A DNA stretch of 47,582 nt. Origin: an uncultured Acetatifactor sp. GTDB lineage: Bacteria > Bacillota > Clostridia > Lachnospirales > Lachnospiraceae. Numbering within the stretch: the first letter of the stretch is position 1; every line of letters starts with the position of its first letter. The notes under the pieces were generated by a model that searched no databases, was not told the DNA's origin, and saw only the letters and a list, made by a program, of their open reading frames with translations. Shown one piece after another: positions 16,242 through 23,929 of this stretch. The stretch spans positions 122,423-170,004 of the forward strand of contig CAJUCT010000004.1 in NCBI GenBank assembly GCA_910585015.1, given 5' to 3'. Made by a program: the position numbers and the translations under genes.

Positions 16242-16568
16242 ATGGTAGAATTTGGCACACGGTTGCGACAATTAAGAAAGGAAAAGAATCTGACACAGAA
16301 ACAGCTTGCGGCACAAATCAGGGTACAGAACAGCATCATCTCATTTTATGAAAACGGGGACAGGCTGCCGTCCCCGGAAACAATCAAGAAACTTGCGGCG
16401 GTTTTTCATGTAAGCGCGGACTATCTTATGGGGATAGAGAAAAAAGAGTCCATAGACGTGACAGGTCTGGATGAGGACGATAAGAACCTTGTGAGGATGC
16501 TGGTAGACAAACTTAGAGAAAAAAATGCCAAATGCCAAAAAAGGAGTTCCGGCAATAACTGGCTGTAA
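16242..16568 (+). CDS. Xre-family transcriptional regulator
   Basis: The 108-aa product has a classical HTH in residues 6-60: RLRQLRKEKNLTQKQLAAQI, then VQNSIISFYENGDRLPSPET, then LAAVFHVSADYLMGIE. The tail is charged. GGAAGCGAGG precedes the ATG. It most likely represses itself and perhaps the partition or surface-protein genes; the dyad-rich region directly upstream would be the operator. It resembles immunity-type repressors of mobile elements. Confidence 0.9.
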   Translation: MVEFGTRLRQLRKEKNLTQKQLAAQIRVQNSIISFYENGDRLPSPETIKKLAAVFHVSADYLMGIEKKESIDVTGLDEDDKNLVRMLVDKLREKNAKCQKRSSGNNWL

Positions 16569-16628
16569 TTCCTTATTTTTTGCCATTTTCTCCCTCGGTA
16601 CAGATTAAAAGGAAGGAAAGGGTAACGC

Positions 16629-18674
16629 ATGAAGAAAAGGAAAAAATATGGTAAGATACTGCTGACGTTTGCTTTGGTGGCAGCTCTTTTTATTGTGCAG
16701 GGATTGCAGATTGCGGCGAGTACCACAACGCCGGAACCGGATTTATCAAATCCGTCAGTTATAGTGCATGGCTATGATCAGTTTATGGAAGCGGTAGAGA
16801 ACGCACAGGACGGGGATGTTATTGGCATTACTGATAATATTGCATTTGATGGCGAAGATGTAACTATTGGGAGCGACAATAAGCATATTTACATTGTCAG
16901 GTCAGGCGAATTTGGTTCGCTAAGAGTTATAGGTAATGGAAGTCTTACCATGAAAAATGTCACAGTGGATGGGGGTGGTAAGCCGGGGCAAGGTATGATG
17001 ATAGATGTAGCGCAGGGGCATTTGACACTGAATGATGTTACTTTGCAGAGGTGTGACGCTCATTTAAGTGCAATTTATGTTAATTCTGGTGGCATTGCAG
17101 AGATTAACAGTTGTGTATTCAATAGCAATTATGCTGCATCTGGAGGTCATATTTATGTAGGTGGAGATGCCCAAATAACAAACTGTAGTTTTACAAAGGG
17201 CTATGCTTATGATTATGGTGGTGCAATTAATATATCGGTAAATGCAACAGCAACAATATCATCCAGTGTGATTTGTAATAATACGTCAAACTTATATGGC
17301 GGAGGCATATACAATAACGGCACTCTGACTATTGATAGTACGGTAATATATGATAATACTGCTCCCAATGGTTCAGATATAGCCAATACGAAAACGTCAC
17401 AATTTCAAATAGACAGCCTTGATGATGTAAGGGCTTTGTATGAGGCAAGAAATATTGTTCCAAAAGAATGGGCTTTAGACAGTAATAATCCCGATTCTTC
17501 TTTTGATACCACAAGTGCTACATCTCTTATGAAGCTGGTTTATGAAATAAAAGGTGAAGAACCACCGAGTACGGAAGAACCGCCAAGCACCGAAGAGCCG
17601 CCAAGTACGGAAGAACCACCGAGTACGGAGGAACCGCCAAGCACCGAGGAGCCGCCGAGTACAGAAGAACCGCCGAGTACAGAAGAACCACCAAGCACCG
17701 AAGAACCGCCAAGTACAGAAGAACCACCAAGCACCGAAGAACCACCAAGCACCGAAGAACCGCCAAGTACGGAAGAACCACCAAGTACGGAGGAGCCGCC
17801 GAGTACGGAGGAGCCGCCAAGTACGGAGGAACCACCAAGCAGCGAACAGCCGCCGAGTACAGAAGAACCGCCGAGTGCGGAGCAGCCACCAAGCACCGAA
17901 GAACCGCCGAGCAGTGAACAGCCTCCAAGTGGAGATGATAAAAAAGATGATACAAGTTCTGGTGGCGATAATTCTGGCAGTGGTACGGGAAGCTCCACAA
18001 CTAATTCAAGTACGGATAACTCGAAAACAGATAACTCAAAACAAACAGATTCGCATAACGCTACTACAAACAACTACTATACATATAATAATCCGGCAAA
18101 CAGCACTAATACAGGAAAAGATTCGACAAGTGTGAAATCCAGTCCGGCGACAAATAATATTACAGTAGCTTCAACTGCCGACACGAAAACACAAAATTCA
18201 TTTCCGGCAAAAGAAGATACCGTTACGGAAGTTAAAGAAGATGAGGATACAGCTCCGAACGTACAGATGCCGGATAATATTAAGCTGAATCTTCAATATG
18301 TAGATGTAATATATGAGATGACAGACGGAAGATCAAATATTGAAATTTCGACTTCTACACAGCAACAAGCGAATGCCGCTATGGCAAGTGCAAGCCAGCC
18401 TGTTATGGAATCGGCGGCAGTTCAGGAACGGTCAGTTATGCAGACCGCCAGTGCCTTTTCGGATAATATGCCACAGCAGGAATCATCTTCTATTGACTGG
18501 TATGAGGTAATAAAAATATTGCTGTTAGCGGCGTTATTCATTGTATTAGTGCCAAAGCCCAAAAAGAAGGGAATTTCTCAAAACAAAATTGATACACCAA
18601 AACCTAAAAAGAAATTAAAACAACAAAGCGAGGATGATACGCCAAGACTTAAACGCAAAAAAGAAAAGGAATAA
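16629..18674 (+). CDS. Secreted membrane-anchored protein: beta-helix plus hexapeptide repeat stalk
   Basis: The 681-aa product starts with a signal peptide (KKRKKYGK, then LLTFALVAALFIVQG, cleavage near AAS). Residues about 45-230 form a right-handed beta-helix pattern (repeated VTLxxCxAxxSAIYVNSGG-like turns, GGAINISVNATATISSSV, GGGIYNNGTLTIDSTVIYDN). A stalk of about 20 EEPPST units follows (about 310-435), then a Ser/Thr/Asn-rich linker. The C-terminus has a hydrophobic helix (VIKILLLAALFIVLVP) and a lysine-rich tail without LPXTG, so it is held by the membrane, not by sortase. A surface adhesin or exclusion function is likely by architecture. GGAAAGG precedes the ATG. Confidence 0.8.
   Translation: MKKRKKYGKILLTFALVAALFIVQGLQIAASTTTPEPDLSNPSVIVHGYDQFMEAVENAQDGDVIGITDNIAFDGEDVTIGSDNKHIYIVRSGEFGSLRVIGNGSLTMKNVTVDGGGKPGQGMMIDVAQGHLTLNDVTLQRCDAHLSAIYVNSGGIAEINSCVFNSNYAASGGHIYVGGDAQITNCSFTKGYAYDYGGAINISVNATATISSSVICNNTSNLYGGGIYNNGTLTIDSTVIYDNTAPNGSDIANTKTSQFQIDSLDDVRALYEARNIVPKEWALDSNNPDSSFDTTSATSLMKLVYEIKGEEPPSTEEPPSTEEPPSTEEPPSTEEPPSTEEPPSTEEPPSTEEPPSTEEPPSTEEPPSTEEPPSTEEPPSTEEPPSTEEPPSTEEPPSTEEPPSSEQPPSTEEPPSAEQPPSTEEPPSSEQPPSGDDKKDDTSSGGDNSGSGTGSSTTNSSTDNSKTDNSKQTDSHNATTNNYYTYNNPANSTNTGKDSTSVKSSPATNNITVASTADTKTQNSFPAKEDTVTEVKEDEDTAPNVQMPDNIKLNLQYVDVIYEMTDGRSNIEISTSTQQQANAAMASASQPVMESAAVQERSVMQTASAFSDNMPQQESSSIDWYEVIKILLLAALFIVLVPKPKKKGISQNKIDTPKPKKKLKQQSEDDTPRLKRKKEKE
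17557..17932 (+). repeat. 18-bp tandem repeats encoding EEPPST
   Basis: About 20 in-frame copies of an 18-bp unit encode E-E-P-P-S-T, with late variants (SEQPPS, AEQPPS). Synonymous codon shuffling between units (ACG/ACC/ACA, CCA/CCG) indicates repeated unequal exchange. Antisense frames across it are open only because of the repeat. Confidence 0.9.
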
Positions 18675-18778
18675 GGGGTATCTGGAAAACTGAAACAAGA
18701 CAAATGTATATTATAATCCTGAAAGAGCAGTGGACTCCGGTTCATTGCTCTTATCTTATTTTCAGGAGGATTTTCAAA

Positions 18779-18952
18779 ATGAGTAAAGGACAGAAAGACA
18801 GGGTATCAAAAGCGCAGGACAGGGCATTGGAAAGGCTGGATTATATCCTTGAAACAATTCCGGCGCCGGATTTTGTTGAAATTGTCGGTCGTATGGGAGG
18901 CGATACCATTACATACAGGGTGTATGATGATGGTTCCGTGTATGAAAGGTAA
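18779..18952 (+). CDS. Unknown 57-aa protein
   Basis: ATG 18779 has AGGAGGA 8 bases upstream, so the longer frame from 18704 is not used. Sequence: a lysine/arginine-rich helix (KGQKDRVSKAQDRALERLDY) then FVEIVGRMGGDTITYRVYDD, a short beta-rich end. No known domain recognised. It is the first of a string of small genes (18.8-20.2 kb), each with its own strong ribosome binding site. Confidence 0.65.
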   Translation: MSKGQKDRVSKAQDRALERLDYILETIPAPDFVEIVGRMGGDTITYRVYDDGSVYER

Positions 18953-18977
18953 TCAGCAGATTTACAGGAGGTCAGTT

Positions 18978-19271
18978 ATGGGAAATATTTTGGATGCGTT
19001 TGCGCAGGATGAACTTCATGTGATCCCGTCAGAGGAAATACGCAGTCCCAAGCATCAGAAATTATGTGACAGGGTTTGCGAGCTTCAGGAGAAGCTGGAA
19101 GAAAAATTGAATAATGAGGAAAAGGAACTTTTTAACGAGCTTATGGATGTTATGGCTGATGAAAACTGCTGCTATGCACAAAGCAAATTTATCAGAGGCT
19201 ACCGTCTGGGAACATTGATGACTATGGAAATAATGGAAGGGCAGGAAACTTTCTTCGGCAGAAACGGATAA
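18978..19271 (+). CDS. DUF6809-like small helical protein
   Basis: The 97-aa product begins at ATG 18978 with CAGGAGG upstream. It is helical and acidic: LCDRVCELQEKLEEKLNNEE, KELFNELMDVMADENCC, and FIRGYRLGTLMTMEIMEG. The late GYRLGxxMxxE pattern and overall size recall the DUF6809 family, which is common in Clostridia and of unknown role. The family match is from memory. Confidence 0.6.
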   Translation: MGNILDAFAQDELHVIPSEEIRSPKHQKLCDRVCELQEKLEEKLNNEEKELFNELMDVMADENCCYAQSKFIRGYRLGTLMTMEIMEGQETFFGRNG

Positions 19272-19307
19272 AAATAGGTCGATTATGGCAATTACAGGAG
19301 GTTTGGT

Positions 19308-19583
19308 ATGGCAAGATTAGATTATGGAAAAGAGGCTTTTGAAAAAGTCAGTGTATGCGGCATAGAATGTGAATTTAATGATATGCGTATAGAGCGTAGT
19401 ACCGTTCCAAAGGGGAAATATCATTATGAAGTCGCAGGAGATGATGACAGCGGCGGTGATCCGGCAAGAGTTAAGCTGGCAGTTCTGGTTAATTTCTTTG
19501 GTACGCTGATTTGTGACAGACCGCTGCCGGTTGGGGCTGATGGCGTGTTATGGCTTACGGATGGTGATTTCGTATGGCTGTAA
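19308..19583 (+). CDS. LPD28-like small protein
   Basis: The 91-aa product starts at ATG 19308 after CAGGAGG. The pattern of a short charged lead, ERSTVPKGKYHYEVAGDDDS, then GGDPARVKLAVLVNFFGTLI and CDRPLPVGADG resembles the LPD28 domain found in large polyvalent proteins of mobile elements and as free-standing small proteins. Function unknown. Its last 10 bases overlap the next gene. Confidence 0.65.
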   Translation: MARLDYGKEAFEKVSVCGIECEFNDMRIERSTVPKGKYHYEVAGDDDSGGDPARVKLAVLVNFFGTLICDRPLPVGADGVLWLTDGDFVWL

Positions 19584-19957
19584 AGATTTGTGAGCGTATT
19601 GGCATCTGTAAAGTTGATACGGATGGGAATATTGTAGAGTTACAAAGGGAGTTCTTTAGTCAGGGATGGGTATTCAAGGATTGGGAGGCATTTCAGAACC
19701 GTCCGGATGCTCCCTGTTACGTTCCAGAGCTTGATGATGCTGTTTATACGAGGCATGATTTTATGGCTCTTTGCAATGGTCAGGAAGAAATTGCAGAAGA
19801 ATTGTTTTATGAAGTGGACTGGCAAAGTCCGTCTACCCTTATGAACGATTGGGAGATTGCCGGAGAAATTGATACCTGTGGGAAATGCGGAAAACTTTTT
19901 ATGGCATACAATGTGAAGAAATGTCCGCATTGCGGGGCTGATGTACCAGAAGAATAG
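19574..19957 (+). CDS. Unknown protein with C-terminal zinc ribbon
   Basis: The 127-aa product overlaps the previous gene by 10 bases. The body (residues 1-95) has alternating charged strands and helices with no known motif. The C-terminus has two Cys pairs, CGKC and CPHC, 15 residues apart, the spacing of a rubredoxin-like zinc ribbon. A small nucleic-acid or protein-binding role is likely. No good ribosome site precedes the ATG, so translational coupling is probable. Confidence 0.65.
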   Translation: MAVKICERIGICKVDTDGNIVELQREFFSQGWVFKDWEAFQNRPDAPCYVPELDDAVYTRHDFMALCNGQEEIAEELFYEVDWQSPSTLMNDWEIAGEIDTCGKCGKLFMAYNVKKCPHCGADVPEE

Positions 19958-20001
19958 AGCTACTAAGGACAAGAGCAATTTAAAAATGGAGATGTGTTGT
20001 A

Positions 20002-20208
20002 ATGGCAGTACAGAGAACGTATTACAAGGATAAGTATAACAGCAATAAAGTGTGGGAAGTTGTAAAATTAAGCGGCGGCTATTATCTGCGTCAATATGTA
20101 TGCGGAGAGCAGTTCGGAAAAGGGCTTAGAACCACAAAAAAATTTATCCAGAGTTTAGGTATTCTTGATTTTGAAAGAGTCAAAAGAATAAAGGAGAGTG
20201 AGGAATGA
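20002..20208 (+). CDS. Unknown 68-aa basic protein
   Basis: A short protein with an antiparallel-strand start (MAVQRTYYKDKYNSNKVWEV, VKLSGGYYLRQYV) and a basic helix at the end (TTKKFIQSLGILDFERVKRI). Charge and size suggest a nucleic-acid-binding or antirestriction-type accessory protein, but no family is recognised. The upstream site is GGAGATG. It ends 3 bases before the GTG of the PP-loop protein. Confidence 0.6.
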   Translation: MAVQRTYYKDKYNSNKVWEVVKLSGGYYLRQYVCGEQFGKGLRTTKKFIQSLGILDFERVKRIKESEE

Positions 20209-20211
20209 GAA

Positions 20212-21531
20212 GTGTATATAAAAGATATTGACTGCACAAAAGATACACCTGTTGTTTTAGGTAAACCTGATAATCCGGTATATGGAAAAGGTATCAGCAT
20301 CAAACCCAGAGTGGACGGCAGGAAAGATAGCGAGCATTTCAAAAAGATATATTTATCAGAGATATTACCGTTGGAAGATTATGATCTGATTGTTGTGCTT
20401 TTATCTGGTGGTAAAGATTCGGTTGCCTGTTTTTATAAGCTGTTGGAGCTTGGCGTTCCAAAAGATAAAATCGAACTCTGGCATCACGACATAGACGGCG
20501 GACACCCATCAAGACGTATGGACTGGCGGTGTACGCAAAACTATGTAAAGGCACTGGCAAAAGCGGAGGGCGTGGAATTGCGGATTTCTTATAGGGTAAA
20601 CGGTTTCTTTGGGGAATTATACAGGATTGGGGCATCAGAACCGATTGAATGGATAGAGCCGGACACCGAAGAAGTGAAACAGTGCAGGCTGTCACCGAAT
20701 TACAAAAAATGCCTGAAACTGAAAGAACAGGCTACGGAGGAAATGGAGTCTTTATTAAAAGAGTACGGTTACAGAATGAAATTTCCTGCAAAATCACCTG
20801 ACCTATCTAAACGCTGGTGTTCCGCTTATTTAAAGATATGTGTTGCGGATGCGGTTGTGAATAATTTAGACCGACTTGGGGAATTGGAAAAGCTGGGAGG
20901 AAAGAGGTTAAAGTTTCCGGCAAAAGGAGGAACCCATCAGGGGCGCTGGTGTTCGGGCAGCCTGAAAGCAGCTGTACAGGACAGCGTTACAAGCAGCCTT
21001 GAAAAAACCAGAGCGGATAAAAAGATTCTTATCGTTTCCGGTGAAAGGCGTGGCGAGTCAGCAGGACGGTCAAAATATAATGAGATGGAGATACACCGTA
21101 CCAATGCTGAAAAGCGTTCCCATAGGATTGCGCATCAGTGGAGGGCAGTTATAGATTATTCGGAAAAGGATGTCTGGGAAGTCCTTAAACGCCATAATGT
21201 GAATCCCCATCCATGCTATCGCATTGGGTGGAATCGTTGTAGCTGTGCCATGTGCATATTTTCCACCCCGCCGTTATTTGCAGGAATAAAAGAGATATAT
21301 CCTGATGAATACGAGGCATTAAGGCAGGATGAAAATACACTCGGCTTTACTCTGGATAATAAAAAGTGCTTGGATGACTTTGTTGGCGAAGCAAAGTCCT
21401 GTGTATATTGGAAAGACAAGGCAGCAGTCCGTTCTATTCGGACTGGCGTTTTTTCGGTTAAGGAAATGTATGTAAGGAATTGGAAATATCCGGCAGGGGC
21501 GTTTCATGGGGCAGAGGGCGGTCCATGTTGA
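20212..21531 (+). CDS. PAPS reductase-like PP-loop ATPase
   Basis: GTG 20212 is the start (GGAGAGTGAGG upstream). The 439-aa product has the PP-loop VVLLSGGKDSVACFYKLLE (motif SGGKDS near 65-70), which binds ATP and releases pyrophosphate. Later motifs fit the phosphoadenylyl-sulfate reductase superfamily: two related segments RMKFPAKSPDLSKRWCSAY and LKFPAKGGTHQGRWCSGS, each ending RWCS, then LIVSGERRGESAGR, then a Cys cluster CSCAMC. Known relatives include DndC and phage or plasmid PAPS reductase-like proteins. The duplicated RWCS segment is unusual. No dnd genes are seen nearby, so the substrate is unknown. Confidence 0.8.
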   Translation: MYIKDIDCTKDTPVVLGKPDNPVYGKGISIKPRVDGRKDSEHFKKIYLSEILPLEDYDLIVVLLSGGKDSVACFYKLLELGVPKDKIELWHHDIDGGHPSRRMDWRCTQNYVKALAKAEGVELRISYRVNGFFGELYRIGASEPIEWIEPDTEEVKQCRLSPNYKKCLKLKEQATEEMESLLKEYGYRMKFPAKSPDLSKRWCSAYLKICVADAVVNNLDRLGELEKLGGKRLKFPAKGGTHQGRWCSGSLKAAVQDSVTSSLEKTRADKKILIVSGERRGESAGRSKYNEMEIHRTNAEKRSHRIAHQWRAVIDYSEKDVWEVLKRHNVNPHPCYRIGWNRCSCAMCIFSTPPLFAGIKEIYPDEYEALRQDENTLGFTLDNKKCLDDFVGEAKSCVYWKDKAAVRSIRTGVFSVKEMYVRNWKYPAGAFHGAEGGPC

Positions 21532-21545
21532 GAAAGGGGGAAAAG

Positions 21546-22022
21546 ATGCAGGAAATAAATTTTATAGAAAAAGAGCCCTGGCATGACAACAGCCCATTTA
21601 CGGGAGCGTGTGATATGTTCCCTGTATATATGGTAAAGGATGGGAAAGAGTTTTTTGTGATGAACAGGCGCGTACCTGATGACTCTTGGAAAGCTGCGGA
21701 ACTGGAAGAAATAAAGAAGCTGCTTATGGAAACAGGAGGGGCATATACAAAATTTCATGGAATGTATCGGAATCCGCTTGATATGTTAAAAGAAATTGTG
21801 GAAAGAAAGCATACTTTCAGGGAGCCGGATAAATTTTTCATAATTTCAGAGGACAGGGGATTTACGGATTTTCATGGAAACAGAAATGAAGTATCGGCGG
21901 CATTTCATTACAGGCTTTATGAAGCTAGTTTTATCGGAACAGTCCAAAGAATATCAGGATATATAAATAACAGGGATTGGGAAAGGGCAAGGCATGATTT
22001 ACATATGTACGAAACAAAGTAA
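21546..22022 (+). CDS. Unknown 158-aa protein
   Basis: ATG 21546 has AAAGGGGG upstream and is preferred over the upstream frame, which overlaps the previous gene. The sequence is mixed alpha/beta, rich in aromatics and charged residues (PWHDNSPFTGACDMFPVYMV, EFFVMNRRVPDDSW, FHGMYRNPLDMLKEIVERKH). There is no membrane segment and no recognised motif. It overlaps the next gene by 29 bases. Confidence 0.7.
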   Translation: MQEINFIEKEPWHDNSPFTGACDMFPVYMVKDGKEFFVMNRRVPDDSWKAAELEEIKKLLMETGGAYTKFHGMYRNPLDMLKEIVERKHTFREPDKFFIISEDRGFTDFHGNRNEVSAAFHYRLYEASFIGTVQRISGYINNRDWERARHDLHMYETK

Positions 22023-22257
22023 GATAGATCGGCTTTGGGGTATTTTCATCCAGCATTTAATCCAGATGAAAAATGCCGGAATCAGCGTGGAATATGTAAG
22101 AAAAGGCGAGGTTATCTTAAATGGCAGACGGTATAAACCAGTATATTTTGAAAATACCATGCGGTATGAACCGATAGGGTGGCAGTATGGAGGCGGCTAT
22201 ATTACTTTAACAGGGCATGACATACAGCCGCTTGTTGCTTATCTGAACTCGAATTAA
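21994..22257 (+). CDS. Unknown 87-aa protein
   Basis: Starts within the previous gene (GAAAGGGCAAGG in front of the ATG). A helical start (KIDRLWGIFIQHLIQMKNAG) is followed by strands with many Tyr and Gly (YKPVYFENTMRYEPIGWQYG). No family recognised. It ends the rightward run of genes begun at 18.8 kb. Confidence 0.6.
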   Translation: MIYICTKQSKIDRLWGIFIQHLIQMKNAGISVEYVRKGEVILNGRRYKPVYFENTMRYEPIGWQYGGGYITLTGHDIQPLVAYLNSN

Positions 22258-22288
22258 GGTGAAATATTGTTGGGCAGGATAAAAACAT

Positions 22289-22339
22289 ATGCCGCAAGGA
22301 TGCAGACTTAAATAAAAAGCCAGTGCATCTTTGCGGCAT
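22289..22339 (+). terminator. Long hairpin terminating the rightward gene run
   Basis: A 16-bp stem pairs 22289-22304 with 22324-22339 (one G-U). A T-run (TTTTTTTT) follows 16 bases later rather than directly. It may serve both this run and the convergent gene at 22394. Confidence 0.55.
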
Positions 22340-22393
22340 GATTAACAGAAAGCTTATTTTTTTTGATACAGATAAGGCTAATCCTAAATATTG

Positions 22394-23569
22394 TTATTTA
22401 AGCATAGCGATTGCTTCTTCTTTAGTTTTTGCAACTTTAATATTTATATTAGGTAGATATGAAGTATTATTATTTATAAATATAAGTACAAATTCCCAAC
22501 GTTCAAACATCTGTATACAATTAATAAATTCCTTGGTTTGTAAAAATTGACTTGATATCGCATTCATTTCAATTACTATTTTATGACAATTTGGTTTGAA
22601 TAATTTCATTGAGACAGCTAATTCTAGAAAGATTTGCCCATCATTTATCGTAATTGAATTATCTTTTATTAAAATTATACCATCTACAAGATTAGGTAGT
22701 ATAGATTTGTATCTTTCTAATTTAGTCTTTATACTGTTAAGATAATTTTCTTCTCCTATAATTTGTCTAAAGCTATTGGTCATTGATATTGCGCTTTCGA
22801 TAGTTCTTGGAACTAAAAAATCTACTTCTTCTTGAGTAAGATATTTAATAAGTTCATTATTCTTTGTGAGTGATACCGGATATAATGCTAACGCTATTCG
22901 CGGAGATATAATAATTCTTACAGTCTCACCAATGGGAACAAAATGTTGTGGTGAAAGAATAAATGTTGAACCTATTTGGTTTGGAATAATTAAAATATGA
23001 GGAACAAAGTTCTTATAAGCTTCAAATATTTTGGAATTATTTTGACCTATTATGCGTTGTGCATAATATCGAAATGTGTTAATGTTTTTGCTTGCTTGCT
23101 CAAATTTCTGTTTTCTTTCTTGAAACTCTTTAGGATAAATTCCTTGACGAAGAAAAAATAAGCTTTCCTGTCTGTATTGTTCTTTGAAATGCTCTAAAAG
23201 TTTATATAAATATTCGTCGTCCGCTATTACAGTTCTCTGAAATTGAATATTAACAATGTCTATAATATCTGTTTTTAATTGTTGTGGGTAAATATTGATG
23301 TCTGTATTTTGATTGTAGGCATCGGTTATCATTTTATAATATTTACCCGTCATTGTTTCATATATTTTTATTTTATCATCATATTCAGGAATGTAATAGT
23401 TAAGTTGTGTATGAAAAGAACGAGGAGATTTTTCTTTAATTTCTATATTTTCGGGATTATTTAAGTCCAGATATTTTATTTTTTGTGTTTCTGGATTTAC
23501 AAACCGTTTTAAAGTAGATTTGGGTAATATTATATGATCATTTTGTCTAAATACTCTTTTTTTAGTCAT
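22394..23569 (-). CDS. Unknown 391-aa protein (DUF4238-like)
   Basis: Read leftward from ATG 23569 with AGGGGGAAATAAG upstream. The N-terminus FRQNDHIILPKSTLKRFVNP, followed by IKYLDLNN, resembles the start of DUF4238 proteins (usually HYIPQFYLKNF). The middle is helical and rich in Gln, Tyr and Lys; a later stretch FILSPQHFVPIGETVRIIIS, PRIALALYPVSL fits the same family's pattern in which displayed constants are tested. No catalytic motif is seen. DUF4238 proteins are of unknown function and often found in mobile and defence islands. The gene is much more AT-rich than its neighbours and divergent from a ParA-like gene, so the two form a likely acquired pair. Confidence 0.6.
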   Translation of the reverse strand: MTKKRVFRQNDHIILPKSTLKRFVNPETQKIKYLDLNNPENIEIKEKSPRSFHTQLNYYIPEYDDKIKIYETMTGKYYKMITDAYNQNTDINIYPQQLKTDIIDIVNIQFQRTVIADDEYLYKLLEHFKEQYRQESLFFLRQGIYPKEFQERKQKFEQASKNINTFRYYAQRIIGQNNSKIFEAYKNFVPHILIIPNQIGSTFILSPQHFVPIGETVRIIISPRIALALYPVSLTKNNELIKYLTQEEVDFLVPRTIESAISMTNSFRQIIGEENYLNSIKTKLERYKSILPNLVDGIILIKDNSITINDGQIFLELAVSMKLFKPNCHKIVIEMNAISSQFLQTKEFINCIQMFERWEFVLIFINNNTSYLPNINIKVAKTKEEAIAMLK

Positions 23570-23672
23570 CTTATTTCCCCCTAAAAGTGTTATTTTAAAT
23601 ATTATATCATGTTGACATTAGAAAAACAGTATTAATGTAGAAGATTTTTTGTTAAACTATAGTTCCGCAATC

Positions 23673-23758
23673 AAATTCTACTTACATTTTGGGGAAGTGC
23701 TTGAACACGCATTATTTGATAGTCTGAAAGCCTATTCGCTCATATGTAAGTAGAATTT
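23673..23758. repeat. Perfect 15-bp inverted repeat in a non-coding gap
   Basis: AAATTCTACTTACAT (23673-23687) is inverted exactly at 23744-23758, enclosing 56 bp. The 12-mer TGTAAGTAGAAT of its right arm occurs again at 42634-42645, before the DUF927 gene. The gap 23570-23929 between the divergent genes holds this repeat and two promoters, and no gene. Confidence 0.7.
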
Positions 23759-23865
23759 ATTAGAATTACAATCAGCCATGCAAACGCCGTATTTATCATA
23801 ATTATCCTGTAAGTCGAAAATTTATGTGGAATTATAGTTAAATGAATATATATGCTAGAATCAGA

Positions 23866-23894
23866 TTGCTTTATGTTTTAAATCCGGTTATAAT
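23866..23894 (+). promoter_or_regulatory. Promoter of the ParA-like gene
   Basis: TTGCTT (23866-23871) and TATAAT (23889-23894) are 17 bp apart and 36 bp before the ATG at 23930. Confidence 0.65.
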
Positions 23895-23929
23895 ATTTGT
23901 AATGTATAAGCGAAATAGGAGAATAAAAT

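Noticed and set aside
17557..17932. CRISPR array
   Set aside because: The 18-bp units are contiguous, without spacers, and encode a protein repeat.
17540..18073. Long antisense frame rich in LGGSSV repeats, and a second sense-strand frame rich in Arg/Gln
   Set aside because: Both are other-frame readings of the EEPPST codon repeat and have no ribosome site.
20212..21531. DNA phosphorothioation (Dnd) locus
   Set aside because: Only a DndC-like fold is seen; no DndA, B, D, E or F candidates are nearby.
23673..23758. Retron-type msr/msd RNA
   Set aside because: The flanking inverted repeat recalls one, but no reverse transcriptase gene is present in the window.
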